A stretch of 64,000 bases of DNA. Origin: Mycobacterium sp. DL440. Lineage in GTDB: Bacteria > Actinomycetota > Actinomycetes > Mycobacteriales > Mycobacteriaceae. The position numbers and the translations under genes are program-made. Each line of letters starts with the position of its first letter. Position 1 is the stretch's first letter. Under the pieces are notes generated by a model, which was given only the letters and a program-made list of their open reading frames with translations, had not been told where the DNA came from and searched no databases. Location of the stretch: positions 4,109,327 to 4,173,326 of the forward strand of contig NZ_CP050191.1 in NCBI RefSeq assembly GCF_011745145.1, written 5' to 3'. Of the stretch, positions 51,856 through 60,787 are shown in pieces.

Positions 51856-54075
51856 ATGACGATCCTCGGGCCCCGACTGGTCCCCGAGAATGTTGTGGAG
51901 TATGCCGAGCCTGTGCCGAGGTGGCGAAGGTTCGTGCCCCGTTCTCGCCGAGGCAAGGCCACCGTCGCCGCCGCCATGGCCGGCGTGCTGGTGGTGGGCC
52001 TACTCGGCGCGGCGTACGAGACCTCACCCGGTGGTTCTCTGTGGGGCGTCACGCGGACGGTGTTTCCGGGACACGCCCAAGACGTCGCCTTGACCGCTGT
52101 CGTAGCTGACCTGAAGAAGGCTCAGGACATTCTCGGTAGCGGGCAGCAACCCACCGCCGATCAGCTGACCGACGCCCGCACCGCGCTCAATCAAGCCAAG
52201 CAGGACCTTGACTACCTGTCGCCGTCACCTGAGCGAACCAGTATGCAGAATCTCTATCTTCAACTGACACAACAACTTCTGCAATACACACCCGATTCAG
52301 TGCAACGGCTCGCGCCGTTGCCCGCCCCGCCTCCGGCGCCACCGGCCGGCGACCCGCAACCGGACGCTGTGGCACTGACCAGCGCGACAGCGCCGACGTG
52401 GGGATATGGTGCGCCCGACGACTATGTCCCAGCACCGCCCGGCGTTCCGGATTCCCCGATGGCCGATTGGCCGCAGCCAATTGATCCGCCGTTGACGCCC
52501 AACCTCACAAACCTGGGTTACTACGACCCGTCCTGGGGCCAGCTCTACGGCTACGACACCGGCAATTGGTACAACTACGACCTCAGTGGCTACAACCGGT
52601 ACGGGTACGACTTCATCGGCTTCGACCGGTGGGGATATGACCGCTGGGGCTACGACCGGTGGGGATACGACCGCTGGGGTTACAACTGGGCAGGTTACAA
52701 CTGGTCGGGCTACGACCGCCGCGGCTGGGACCGCAACGGCTGCAACGAATGGGGCCAACACCGCGACCGCCCTTGGGAGGGCCGCAACCAGGGCTGGTAC
52801 GACCGCCACCATCCGTACCAGCAGTACTACGAGTGGAAGTTCCAGAACCACAACCCGGTGTATCGCCGCGCGCACTGGGACCGGGCCCACGGATTCAACC
52901 CGCACCTCTACCAGAACTGGAACATGAACCGGGACTGGCACAATCCGCGCAACCGCGATTGGGCGCCGCCGGCCGTCGCGGCGAGCACCGCCGTCAACAT
53001 CCACATCACGTCCCCAGTCGTGAGCCTGAATGCCTCACTGACACAGTTCATCTCCAATGACAGGGCGACACGTACCTCCGGTCCCCTGATGAAAGACCTC
53101 GCGGACAAGTCCGCACGTACCTTCGCCAGGGACCTCACCCACCCCACCCCTCGGACCAATCCCCTCATCGGGTGGCAGCCGCCGTCGACGCTGGGGCAGC
53201 GACCCGATACACCCAAGGAGCGCCACCAAACATCGTCTGCGCCACAGGCGTTAACGGCACCACCGGAATTGGCGGCACCAGCACCAGCTGCGCCGCCGTC
53301 GAAGGTGTCGCCCGGGTTTACCGCACCCAAGCTGTCGCCGGTGCCTGCCTATACGCCGCCGACGATCGACAAAGCGCGCGGAAAGCCGGGGACTGCACCG
53401 GCGCCGGAAGCAGGCCCGGATCCTTTCCCGGGGTTACCGGCGACGCCCCCGCACGCTGACCGGCCGAACCCGGCCGCAGCGTCACCGGACCAACCGGAAC
53501 CGGCAAGCCCACCCAACCCTGCACACGATCGTCCCGACGAGGTCCCGGCGCCGCGCCAGACCGCTCCCGATCCGCAGGCGCCGGCGTCAGACGCGCCCGC
53601 AGCCCCAGAGACACCGAGACAACAGGAGCCTCCGCAGCGGCGAAATGCACCGGAAGAGCCTCCGGCGCAGCGCGATCCTGCCCCCAAGGTCCAGGTCCCC
53701 GAGGCCGAAGCGCCGGCCCCCAAGACCCAGGCCCCCGAGCCACAGGCGCCGGTGTGGCAGGAACCCCCGCCCGCGCCCAAACGCGAGGCCCCGGCTCCCA
53801 AGGAGACCCCGGCTCCGAAGTACCAGGCCCCCGAGCGCCAGGCCCCCGTCTGGCAGGAACCGGCTCAGCAAGCCCCTCCGCAAGAGGCTCCTGCACGGCA
53901 ACAGCCTCGTTGGGAGGCGCCCGCCCGACAACAGCCCTCTCGGGAGGCGCCCGCCCGACAGGAACGGCCGACACGCGAGGCCCCGGCCCCGCGGCAAGCT
54001 CCTCAGCCACGTTCGGAGCCCGCGTCACCGAAGGGCCCGAAGTGTCCACCGCCGATGTGTTCGGGTCACGGATAA
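51856..54075 (+). CDS. membrane-anchored protein with Tyr/Trp pentapeptide repeats and Pro-rich tail
   Basis: About 739 residues. A cytoplasmic basic N-terminus (RRFVPRSRRGKATVA) is followed by one membrane helix (about residues 37-55). Next is a helical DUF5667-like segment, SLWGVTRTVFPGHAQDVALTAVVADLKKAQ..., then a Pro-rich linker. About residues 230-300 hold a block of tandem five-residue repeats of the form [YFW]-[DN]-x-x-G (YDRWG repeated). After this come a polar His/Asn/Arg-rich segment (YQQYYEWKFQNHN) and a Pro/Ala/Gln-rich tail of nearly 300 residues with EAPARQQP units, ending CPPPMCSGHG. The topology suggests a large extracytoplasmic part. I chose the ATG at 51856 after GAGGAG. Function unknown. 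Confidence 0.7.
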   Translation: MTILGPRLVPENVVEYAEPVPRWRRFVPRSRRGKATVAAAMAGVLVVGLLGAAYETSPGGSLWGVTRTVFPGHAQDVALTAVVADLKKAQDILGSGQQPTADQLTDARTALNQAKQDLDYLSPSPERTSMQNLYLQLTQQLLQYTPDSVQRLAPLPAPPPAPPAGDPQPDAVALTSATAPTWGYGAPDDYVPAPPGVPDSPMADWPQPIDPPLTPNLTNLGYYDPSWGQLYGYDTGNWYNYDLSGYNRYGYDFIGFDRWGYDRWGYDRWGYDRWGYNWAGYNWSGYDRRGWDRNGCNEWGQHRDRPWEGRNQGWYDRHHPYQQYYEWKFQNHNPVYRRAHWDRAHGFNPHLYQNWNMNRDWHNPRNRDWAPPAVAASTAVNIHITSPVVSLNASLTQFISNDRATRTSGPLMKDLADKSARTFARDLTHPTPRTNPLIGWQPPSTLGQRPDTPKERHQTSSAPQALTAPPELAAPAPAAPPSKVSPGFTAPKLSPVPAYTPPTIDKARGKPGTAPAPEAGPDPFPGLPATPPHADRPNPAAASPDQPEPASPPNPAHDRPDEVPAPRQTAPDPQAPASDAPAAPETPRQQEPPQRRNAPEEPPAQRDPAPKVQVPEAEAPAPKTQAPEPQAPVWQEPPPAPKREAPAPKETPAPKYQAPERQAPVWQEPAQQAPPQEAPARQQPRWEAPARQQPSREAPARQERPTREAPAPRQAPQPRSEPASPKGPKCPPPMCSGHG
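52560..52760 (+). repeat. 15-bp tandem repeats encoding YDRWG
   Basis: Eleven consecutive pentapeptide units (YNRYG, YDFIG, FDRWG, YDRWG several times, YNWAG, YNWSG, YDRRG, WDRNG, CNEWG) lie in 52593-52757, with the four central YDRWG units almost identical in DNA (gatatgaccgctggg type). This is a hot spot for length change by slippage. Further degenerate units flank it. Confidence 0.75.
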
Positions 54076-54099
54076 CAACGTGACGGCGGCCCCCAGCGG

Positions 54100-54798
54100 T
54101 CACCGGCCGTGAAGAAACGCGATGACTGCCTGGACCCGCCGATGGTCATCTCTGGTCTCGGGGATCCCGAGCTTGGTCATGATGCTGTGCACATGCTTCT
54201 CGATGGTGCCTTCCGCCAGGAACAGCCGGCGTGCGATGCCGGTGTTCGAGCGGCCTTCGGCCATCAGTCTGAGCACCTCGTGCTCCCGCGCACTGAGAGC
54301 GGCAAGCGGATCGTCATTCTGTCGCACCGACACCAATGCATGGGCGACTGCGGGGCCGATGATGCACGCGCCCTTGGCGATGCGTTTGAGGATGTCGACG
54401 AAATCCTCGATGTCAGCTACCCGACTGTTGAGCAAATAGCTGATCCCGCCGCCGCCGGACAGCGCGTCGATCGCGTGTTGAACTTCAACGTGAGCGCACA
54501 GCACCAGCACACCCGTCCCCGGGAACTCGGTACGGATCAACCGAGCCGCCTCGTATTCCTCTGGGTGATCAGCCGGTATCGGGATGCTGATCACCACGAG
54601 CTCAGGCGCGGTGGCCCGCACCAGCGGTAGTAGCTGGGTTACCCCGCCCGCCGTCGCCACGACGTGGAAACCCCAATGTGAGAGAAGGCACGCCAAGCCC
54701 TCGCGGAACAGTACGTCATGCCCCGCCACGATCACCCGGTCCGCGGCGGCTGCCACGGGGCCCGCCAAGTCGGGTCGGCTATCGGTCGGATCCGTCAT
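54100..54798 (-). CDS. NarL/LuxR-type regulator with degenerate receiver domain
   Basis: 232 residues. The C-terminal LuxR HTH is complete: LSAREHEVLRLMAEGRSNTGIARRLFLAEGTIEKHVHSIMTKLGI (key SAREHEVL and TIEKHVHSI). The receiver domain lacks the phosphorylation residues: the acidic pair of the usual DDH motif reads AGHD, the acceptor Asp is replaced by Ser (VVISIPIP) and the conserved Lys by Asn (YLLNSR). It is thus an orphan, probably phosphorylation-independent regulator. It is convergent with the repeat protein and divergent from a small secreted protein gene. Confidence 0.87.
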   Translation of the reverse strand: MTDPTDSRPDLAGPVAAAADRVIVAGHDVLFREGLACLLSHWGFHVVATAGGVTQLLPLVRATAPELVVISIPIPADHPEEYEAARLIRTEFPGTGVLVLCAHVEVQHAIDALSGGGGISYLLNSRVADIEDFVDILKRIAKGACIIGPAVAHALVSVRQNDDPLAALSAREHEVLRLMAEGRSNTGIARRLFLAEGTIEKHVHSIMTKLGIPETRDDHRRVQAVIAFLHGR

Positions 54799-55068
54799 CG
54801 CTCCCCTCCACTCAAACCGCTCAGCGCTTGTCGTCGGGTCAGGAAATACCCGGTACGGGCCTATTTTCCTCCTCGCCGTCTGATCTTTGTCTCCTGGTTC
54901 CCGGTTGGCGGGGTATCGGGGATATCGGCCGGTCGGCCATCGAGACTCCTCCGGGGCGCCATACCGGCTGTCCGGGTGCCATTTGGGGGCCAGCACCAGT
55001 TACATCGCGTCGCGTCGCGGGAACTCTGGAGTAGAGAGTGAGATCAGCAACCGAAGGAGCGTGGACTC
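54799..55068. promoter_or_regulatory. divergent intergenic region
   Basis: 270 bp between the NarL-like gene and the small secreted gene. GGTATCGGGGATATCGGCC and CCGGTACGGG-like segments are the only visible structure; no operator of a known family and no coding sequence supported. The downstream gene has a ribosome-binding site, GAAGGAG, before its GTG. Confidence 0.3.
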
Positions 55069-55341
55069 GTGAACAGGACGTCCAGACGATCGATGACGAG
55101 GTCAAAGTCAGTTGCTGTGATATCAGTGTTGGCGGGCGCCGCCGCGGCGGCGGCCATTGCCGTGGCACCAAATGCCGTGTCAGCCCCTACGGCCACCTGC
55201 AGGAATAGTGGCGGTTCGGTGGTGTGCCAGAGTCCCGGCAACGCGCAGGTGTACTCAGAGCCGCCGACTACCAGCCCAGGAATGGGTATTGGCGCCAACG
55301 GGCCGTACGGGCCATGGGGCAATGTGCCACCGCTGAGGTAG
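55069..55341 (+). CDS. small secreted protein, family B
   Basis: 90 residues with a signal peptide (cleavage near VSA-PTATC). The mature part, CRNSGGSVVCQSPGNAQVYSEPP followed by GPYGPWG, matches the pattern of the 42956-43186 protein: C-x(8-9)-C-Q, a G-x-Q-V/I strand, Pro-Pro and GPWG. GTG start after GAAGGAG. Function unknown; it may be part of the same regulatory unit as the Mo-enzyme gene 100 bp downstream. Confidence 0.72.
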   Translation: MNRTSRRSMTRSKSVAVISVLAGAAAAAAIAVAPNAVSAPTATCRNSGGSVVCQSPGNAQVYSEPPTTSPGMGIGANGPYGPWGNVPPLR

Positions 55342-55443
55342 CACCAGATCAACGATTATCCAACTGACGCGATTGCAGAGCCAATCTTGTTGTTAAACAG
55401 TGTTATTGGGCGGCTTAGAGGTCGCGTTCAGGAGGTCGGGGAT

Positions 55444-57219
55444 ATGGCAGCCGGTAACCAGCTGGAGACACTGTTGGATCGTCACCAGCCCCCTAGTGTT
55501 CGGCACGAACGCATCGACCAACGACGGTTCGGCGGCGGCATACCCCAAGTGCCGGCCCGGTTCCCGTCGATACGGCTCGGCAGCCGCTGGGTCAGTGCCT
55601 TGTGGTTGCTGCCCATTGGGGGGCTCACGCTGATCATCGTCATCGCGGTGGCCCAACAACTCCGCCAGTACAACTGGATACAGGACTTCATCGCACGCTA
55701 TCCGGGCACATCATCGAGCTTTGCGTCGCCGGTGCACAACGGATTCCCCGCCTGGCTGCGCTGGCAACACTTCTTCAACATCATGTTCATGATGTTCATC
55801 CTCCGATCGGGATTACAGATCCTGGCCGACCATCCACGGCTGTATCTGAACTCGGGCTGTCGGCCGGGCAGTGAGTGGATGCGGATGCGCGCTGAAGTAC
55901 CCAAAGACCGGATGGACAAGAGCGACCCGCCGCAGGTGTGGACTTCCAAGGACGATGCGGTGGCTCTGCCGAAATGGCTGGGAATACCGGGTTTTCGTCA
56001 TTCTATCGGCCTGGCCCGCTGGTGGCATCTCAGCTTCGACCTGCTCTGGCTGCTCAACGGTGCAGCGTTCTATGTGCTGCTGTTCAGCACCGGGCAATGG
56101 CACCGCATAGTCCCCCGGTCGTGGGATGTCTTTCCCAACGCGCTGTCCACCGCAGTGCAATACGCCTCGCTACAGTTCCCGGACAACCTGGGTTTCACCC
56201 TGTACAACGGCCTGCAAGTGTTGGCGTACTTCATCACGGTTTTCATCGCCGCACCACTGGCATTCGCGACCGGCCTGCTGCAGGCACCAGCGGTCGCCGC
56301 CCGATTCGGCACCGGACGCGGGCCGCTCAACCGCCAGGTCGCCCGCACCGTGCACTTCGGAGTCTGGTTGTGGATGGTGACCTTCATCGTCGCCCACGTC
56401 ACCATGGTGATGACCACCGGTGCGGTGGAAAACCTCAACCACATGACGCTGGGCACCGACACCCATTCATATTGGGCTCTGGCGATATTCGGCCTGGCAG
56501 CCGCGGTCGTCATCACGCTGTGGCTGGCCGCCTCGCCGCTGACAATTCGGTATCCCCGGCTGGTGCAGAACACCGGACGGCTCATCGTCGGGTGGGCCAA
56601 AGCCTGGATGGAACGCGCCCACCCCCGCGCTTCGTACACGGACAAGAACATCTCGCCCTACTTGTGGGCCAACGGCACCCTGCCCGACTCCGAGCACTAC
56701 CGCAGATTGCAGCGCGGAGCCTGGTCGCAGTACACGCTGCCCATCAAGGGCTTGGTGGCCACCCCGATCGAGTTGTCCTACCGAGGATTGCTGACACTGC
56801 CCAAACACGAACAGATCACCGGGCACTACTGCATTCAGGGCTGGTCGGGGGTGGCCAAGTGGGGCGGGGTCCGGATGGCCGACATCCTGACGATGGTGCA
56901 GCCGCTGCCCGAGGCGCGATGGGTGGTGTTCTACTCGTTCGCCGACGGTGCCGAACCCGGCCATGGGCGCTACTACGACTGTCACCGCATCGAACACATG
57001 CGTGAGCCGATGGCGTTGCTGGCCTACGAGATGAACGGCGAACGGCTCAGCGAGACCCACGGTGCGCCACTGCGCCTGCGCAACGAGCTGGAACTCGGCT
57101 TCAAACAAGTCAAATGGATCGAGGCCATCGAATTCGTTGCCGATTTTCGCGACGTCGGATGGGGCTGCGGCGGGTACAACGAGGACCACGAGTACTACGG
57201 CTACCGCATGCCGATCTAA
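55444..57219 (+). CDS. membrane cytochrome b561-like / molybdopterin oxidoreductase fusion
   Basis: 591 residues. The N-terminal half (about 40-400) has five or six hydrophobic helices with conserved His (RWQHFFNIMFMMFILRSG, ARWWHLSFDLLWLLNG and TVHFGVWLWMVTFIVAHVTMV), suggesting b-type haem. The C-terminal half (about 430-591) is a sulfite-oxidase/YedY-type molybdopterin domain; the Mo-ligating Cys is at about 463 in GHYCIQGWSGVAKWGGV. A fused electron carrier and Mo enzyme could oxidise sulfite or a similar small molecule at the membrane, with electrons passed to the quinone pool. AGGAGG lies 8 nt before the ATG at 55444. Confidence 0.83.
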   Translation: MAAGNQLETLLDRHQPPSVRHERIDQRRFGGGIPQVPARFPSIRLGSRWVSALWLLPIGGLTLIIVIAVAQQLRQYNWIQDFIARYPGTSSSFASPVHNGFPAWLRWQHFFNIMFMMFILRSGLQILADHPRLYLNSGCRPGSEWMRMRAEVPKDRMDKSDPPQVWTSKDDAVALPKWLGIPGFRHSIGLARWWHLSFDLLWLLNGAAFYVLLFSTGQWHRIVPRSWDVFPNALSTAVQYASLQFPDNLGFTLYNGLQVLAYFITVFIAAPLAFATGLLQAPAVAARFGTGRGPLNRQVARTVHFGVWLWMVTFIVAHVTMVMTTGAVENLNHMTLGTDTHSYWALAIFGLAAAVVITLWLAASPLTIRYPRLVQNTGRLIVGWAKAWMERAHPRASYTDKNISPYLWANGTLPDSEHYRRLQRGAWSQYTLPIKGLVATPIELSYRGLLTLPKHEQITGHYCIQGWSGVAKWGGVRMADILTMVQPLPEARWVVFYSFADGAEPGHGRYYDCHRIEHMREPMALLAYEMNGERLSETHGAPLRLRNELELGFKQVKWIEAIEFVADFRDVGWGCGGYNEDHEYYGYRMPI

Positions 57220-57234
57220 TTGGCCGCCAAGGTG

Positions 57235-57699
57235 TCAGCGGTTATAGGCGACGGTGAATGCCGCGGCCCCGGCCAGCAGCTGGTCACGTTCGCGGCCGCT
57301 CATCTGCTCGATGACCGCATCAAAGCGCGCCACGCGCTGGGCGACCAGTTCATCGAGGATGGCCTGGCCGGCGTCAGCAAGTTCGAGCTGGGTGGCGCGT
57401 CGATTGTGTGGAGCAACTCTGCGCGTGATGAAGCCGGCCTCGGCCAGCCGGTCGCTGAGCCGGCTGGCCGTCGACGGCGGCAAGGCAAGGTCGGCGCCGA
57501 GTTCGGTCACCAGGCACGGACCCAGACGTTGCAACGATTGCAGAGCGCGCAGTGTGGCCGGCCCGACACGCTTTTCCATGTCCTCGAGCACCGCCACAGT
57601 CAGCGACAACAGTCCGCGGGTGGCCAGCTCCAGGTCAGCAGCGTAGGCAGTCGGCGTCGGCGGTTCCTGTGAGGCGGGAAGCGTGGCGGCCATGGTCAT
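57235..57699 (-). CDS. MarR-family regulator
   Basis: 154 residues; I used the ATG at 57699 (MTMAATLPA). The HTH reads ALQSLQRLGPCLVTELGADLALPPSTASRLSDRLAEAGFITRRVAPHNRRATQLELADAGQAIL (key STASRLSDRL and the NRRATQLEL wing). It is divergent from the GH15 operon by 176 bp and is its most likely regulator; the Mo-enzyme gene converges on it. Confidence 0.85.
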   Translation of the reverse strand: MTMAATLPASQEPPTPTAYAADLELATRGLLSLTVAVLEDMEKRVGPATLRALQSLQRLGPCLVTELGADLALPPSTASRLSDRLAEAGFITRRVAPHNRRATQLELADAGQAILDELVAQRVARFDAVIEQMSGRERDQLLAGAAAFTVAYNR

Positions 57700-57875
57700 C
57701 AAGTTACGCCCATTGTGGGAGACATGCGGTAGTCCACGTCTGCACGTTTGGATGTTCTCCCGTTTGGCTATCCACCGGTAGGACGGCCTCAGCGTTGTCT
57801 TTCGACGTATCAGGGCCGCGAATTCGGCAGGCAGGCAATGCATGTGGCGCGAGACAACAAGGATAGGGCGCGGCC
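57700..57875. promoter_or_regulatory. divergent region upstream of the GH15 operon
   Basis: 176 bp between a MarR gene and the GH15 gene. A CGTTTGG direct repeat (near 57749 and 57763) is visible, and a SigF-like GTTT element was considered but lacks a well-spaced GGGTA. No firm operator identified. A GGATAGGG-type ribosome-binding site precedes the ATG. Confidence 0.3.
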
Positions 57876-59702
57876 ATGACCGCTGAGCTCGGGCAGCCTC
57901 GGGTGCTGCGCGACTACGCCCTGTTGGCAGACGGCCAGCGTGGGGCCTTGATCGGGCCCTACGGCGATATCAGCTGGCTGTGTGCGCCCGCCTGGGATGA
58001 CGACGCCGTGTTTGCCACCCTCATCGGTGGCCGCGGCATGTACGCCATCACCCCGGTTGGCCGGCATGTATCGGGCGGGCACTACGAGGATCGCAGCCTG
58101 ATGTGGCGTTCCCGCTGGGTGACCACCGACGGGATCATTGAATGCCGCGAGGCGCTGGCCTGCCCACCCGATCGACATCGGGTCATATTGCTGCGGCGCC
58201 TGATCGCGGTCCGCGGCGACGCCCACGTGAGGTTCATATTCGCCCCAGCGGCCGGATTCGGACGCCACGGGATGAAGCATCTGACGCGTGACGACGACGG
58301 TTGCTGGCACGGCTGGACCGGGGGGCTGCGGGTGCGTGTACGGGGCGTGGCGCTGGCCGACTGCGCACGCGAGCCCAGCGGCATCGCCTCCTTGCGCACC
58401 GAACTCGAGGTGGCGCAGGGATCCTTCCGCGACGTCGTTGTCGAGCTGTCCGACGCCGCGCCGGCGGCCTGCCTTCCCGAGGCCGACACCTTATGGCGAG
58501 ACACTGAAACATTCTGGCGCAACGCGGTTCCCAAGGACGACAGTGGTGTCGCAGCGGGTGAGGCCGCGCATTGCCGGGCCGTACTGCGCGGCTTGACCTC
58601 GAGCGGCGGGGGCATGGTGGCCGCGGCCACGATGAGCCTGCCCGAGCGTGACGAGACCAGCCGCAACTACGACTACCGCTACGTCTGGATCCGCGATCAG
58701 TGCTACGCGGGACAAGCCGTCGCCGTCGACGCGCCCCACCCCCTCCTCGACGACGCCGTGCACTTCGTGGGCGAGCGCCTGCTCGCTGACGGACCCGACC
58801 TCAAACCCGCCTACACCATCACCGGGGCCGCAGTGCCGCAGGAACGTTCGCTGCGACTGCCGGGGTATCCCGGCGGCACCGACATCGTCGGCAACCACGC
58901 CCACAGCCAATTCCAGCTGGACACTTTCGGTGAAGCACTGTTGCTCTTGGCCACCGCCGCCCGCCACGACCATCTCGACAGCCAGGGCTACCAGGCCGCC
59001 ACCATCGCCTACGACGCGATCGCGGCACGGTGGCACGAACCGGATGCGGGCATCTGGGAACTCGACAACCAACCGTGGACGCACTCGCGGTTGACCTGTG
59101 TGGCCGGCTTGCGCGCGATGGCCCCCCACCTCCCCGCCACCGCCGCTGCCGACTTCGCCGCGCTCGCCGAAACGGTGCTGTGCGACACCGCCGGCACCAG
59201 TACGCACCCCAGCGGTCGGTGGCAACGCAGCGCGACCGACCCACGCGTGGATGCTGCCCTGCTGATTCCGGCGATCCGCGGAGCAGTTCCTGCCGCTGAC
59301 CCGCGCACCGCCGCCACCTTGCACGCCGTGACCACCGAACTCGAACACGAAAACGCCGGCTACATCTACCGTTTCCGCCACGACGAACGGCCCCTGGATC
59401 AGGCCGAAGGCGCATTTTTGCTGTGCGGGCTGTGGACCGCACTGGCGTGCCACCGACAGGGCGACGCTGTGGCGGCCATGCGCTACTTCGAACGCACCCG
59501 GGCGGCCTGCGGACCGCCGGGACTGTTCGGCGAAGAGTACGACGTCCTGGAGCGGCAACTGCGCGGCAACCTGCCGCAGGCTTTCGTCCATGCCCTGCTC
59601 ATCGAGACTTCACGGCGATTGGCCGACCCCATTGCGGGTACACCTCGCGAAACAGGAGACACGCGCCGTCACCCGACCCACCCCCGGAAGGAGACGTCAT
59701 GA
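57876..59702 (+). CDS. glycoside hydrolase family 15 protein (glucoamylase/trehalase-like)
   Basis: A 608-residue (alpha/alpha)6-barrel enzyme. N-terminal: YALLADGQRGALIGPYGDISWLCAP and the TDGIIECREAL block; core: NYDYRYVWIRDQCYAG, the GH15 hallmark with catalytic-site residues, and GEALLLLATAARHDHL later. Mycobacterial GH15 proteins include acid trehalases, so trehalose or a related glucoside is plausible. First gene of an operon; overlaps the SDR start (ATGA). Confidence 0.87.
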   Translation: MTAELGQPRVLRDYALLADGQRGALIGPYGDISWLCAPAWDDDAVFATLIGGRGMYAITPVGRHVSGGHYEDRSLMWRSRWVTTDGIIECREALACPPDRHRVILLRRLIAVRGDAHVRFIFAPAAGFGRHGMKHLTRDDDGCWHGWTGGLRVRVRGVALADCAREPSGIASLRTELEVAQGSFRDVVVELSDAAPAACLPEADTLWRDTETFWRNAVPKDDSGVAAGEAAHCRAVLRGLTSSGGGMVAAATMSLPERDETSRNYDYRYVWIRDQCYAGQAVAVDAPHPLLDDAVHFVGERLLADGPDLKPAYTITGAAVPQERSLRLPGYPGGTDIVGNHAHSQFQLDTFGEALLLLATAARHDHLDSQGYQAATIAYDAIAARWHEPDAGIWELDNQPWTHSRLTCVAGLRAMAPHLPATAAADFAALAETVLCDTAGTSTHPSGRWQRSATDPRVDAALLIPAIRGAVPAADPRTAATLHAVTTELEHENAGYIYRFRHDERPLDQAEGAFLLCGLWTALACHRQGDAVAAMRYFERTRAACGPPGLFGEEYDVLERQLRGNLPQAFVHALLIETSRRLADPIAGTPRETGDTRRHPTHPRKETS

Positions 59703-60715
59703 GCGCCACGGCACGCACGGTGGTGATCACCGGCGCCAGCGCCGGTATCGGGCGCGCTGCCGCCCGCGAATTCGGGGCACGCGGTGACCGGGTCGCCCTG
59801 TTGGCCCGCGGCGCCGCGGGGTTGGCCGCAGCCGCCGACGACGTGCAGGAGGCGGGCGGAACAGCGGTCTGCATTCCCACCGACGTCGCCGACTACCAAC
59901 AGGTCGACGCCGCGGCGACGCACACCGAGAACGTGTTCGGACCGATCGATGTCTGGGTGAATGTGGCGTTCACGTCCGTGTTCGCCCCGTTCACCGAGAT
60001 CGCCGCGGACGAGTACCGGCGGGTCACCGAGGTCAGCTACCTCGGGTTCGTCCACGGCACGATGGCTGCCCTGGCCCGGATGCGCCCGCGGGGCAGAGGA
60101 ACCATCGTCCAGGTCGGGTCTGCACTGGGAGAACGTGCGATTCCGCTGCAGTCGGCCTACTGCGGAGCCAAACACGCCATCAACGGTTTCACCGAGTCAG
60201 TACGTACCGAACTTCTGCACGACCACAGTGGCGTCCACATCACCATGGTGCAGATGCCCGCGCTGAACACCCCACAGTTCTCCTGGGTGCGGTCACGGCT
60301 ACCGCGCCACCCGCAGCCGGTGCCGCCCATCTATCAACCTGAGATCGCCGCCCGTGCAATCAGTTTCGCCGCCGATCACCCCCGCCGCAAGCAGTATCTG
60401 GTCGGTGCGAGCACGGTGGCCACCATCCTCGGACAGCGGGTGATGCCGGCGGTGTTGGATCGCTACCTGGCCCGCACCGGCTACCAGTCCCAGCAGACCG
60501 GGCAACCCGTCGCACCCGGACGTCCCGACAACCTGTTCGTCCCTCTCGATGACCAACCTGGCACCGACCACGGCGCGCACGGCGCCTTCGATGACCGGGC
60601 CCACCGCCACTGCGTTCAACAGTGGCTCGCCGCGCGCCGGCGGTCGCTGGCGATCACCGCAACCGGGGTCGTCCTCAGCGGCGCCGGTGCCCTGTGGGCA
60701 CAGCGACATCGCTGA
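59699..60715 (+). CDS. SDR-family oxidoreductase with C-terminal membrane tail
   Basis: 338 residues. TGASAGIGRAAAREF cofactor motif, NVAF in place of NNAG, Ser in VGSALGERAI, YCGAK catalytic motif. Then a Pro-rich linker and a hydrophobic C-terminus, RRSLAITATGVVLSGAGALWAQRHR, which should anchor it to the membrane. The N-terminal core is close to other mycobacterial SDRs with this tail. It overlaps the GH15 gene by 4 bp. Confidence 0.85.
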   Translation: MSATARTVVITGASAGIGRAAAREFGARGDRVALLARGAAGLAAAADDVQEAGGTAVCIPTDVADYQQVDAAATHTENVFGPIDVWVNVAFTSVFAPFTEIAADEYRRVTEVSYLGFVHGTMAALARMRPRGRGTIVQVGSALGERAIPLQSAYCGAKHAINGFTESVRTELLHDHSGVHITMVQMPALNTPQFSWVRSRLPRHPQPVPPIYQPEIAARAISFAADHPRRKQYLVGASTVATILGQRVMPAVLDRYLARTGYQSQQTGQPVAPGRPDNLFVPLDDQPGTDHGAHGAFDDRAHRHCVQQWLAARRRSLAITATGVVLSGAGALWAQRHR

Positions 60716-60787
60716 AAGCGCGCCCGCCACGGCACCCGAACCTGCATCAGTCCAACAGCGGAAAGCAACGACCGGAAGGAAAAGAAG

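Noticed and set aside
52560..52760. CRISPR-like repeats
   Set aside because: The 15-bp repeats are contiguous and in frame (YDRWG), without spacers.
57700..57875. SigF promoter (GTTT-GGGTA) upstream of GH15
   Set aside because: GTTT elements are present but no GGGTA at the required 15-17 bp spacing.
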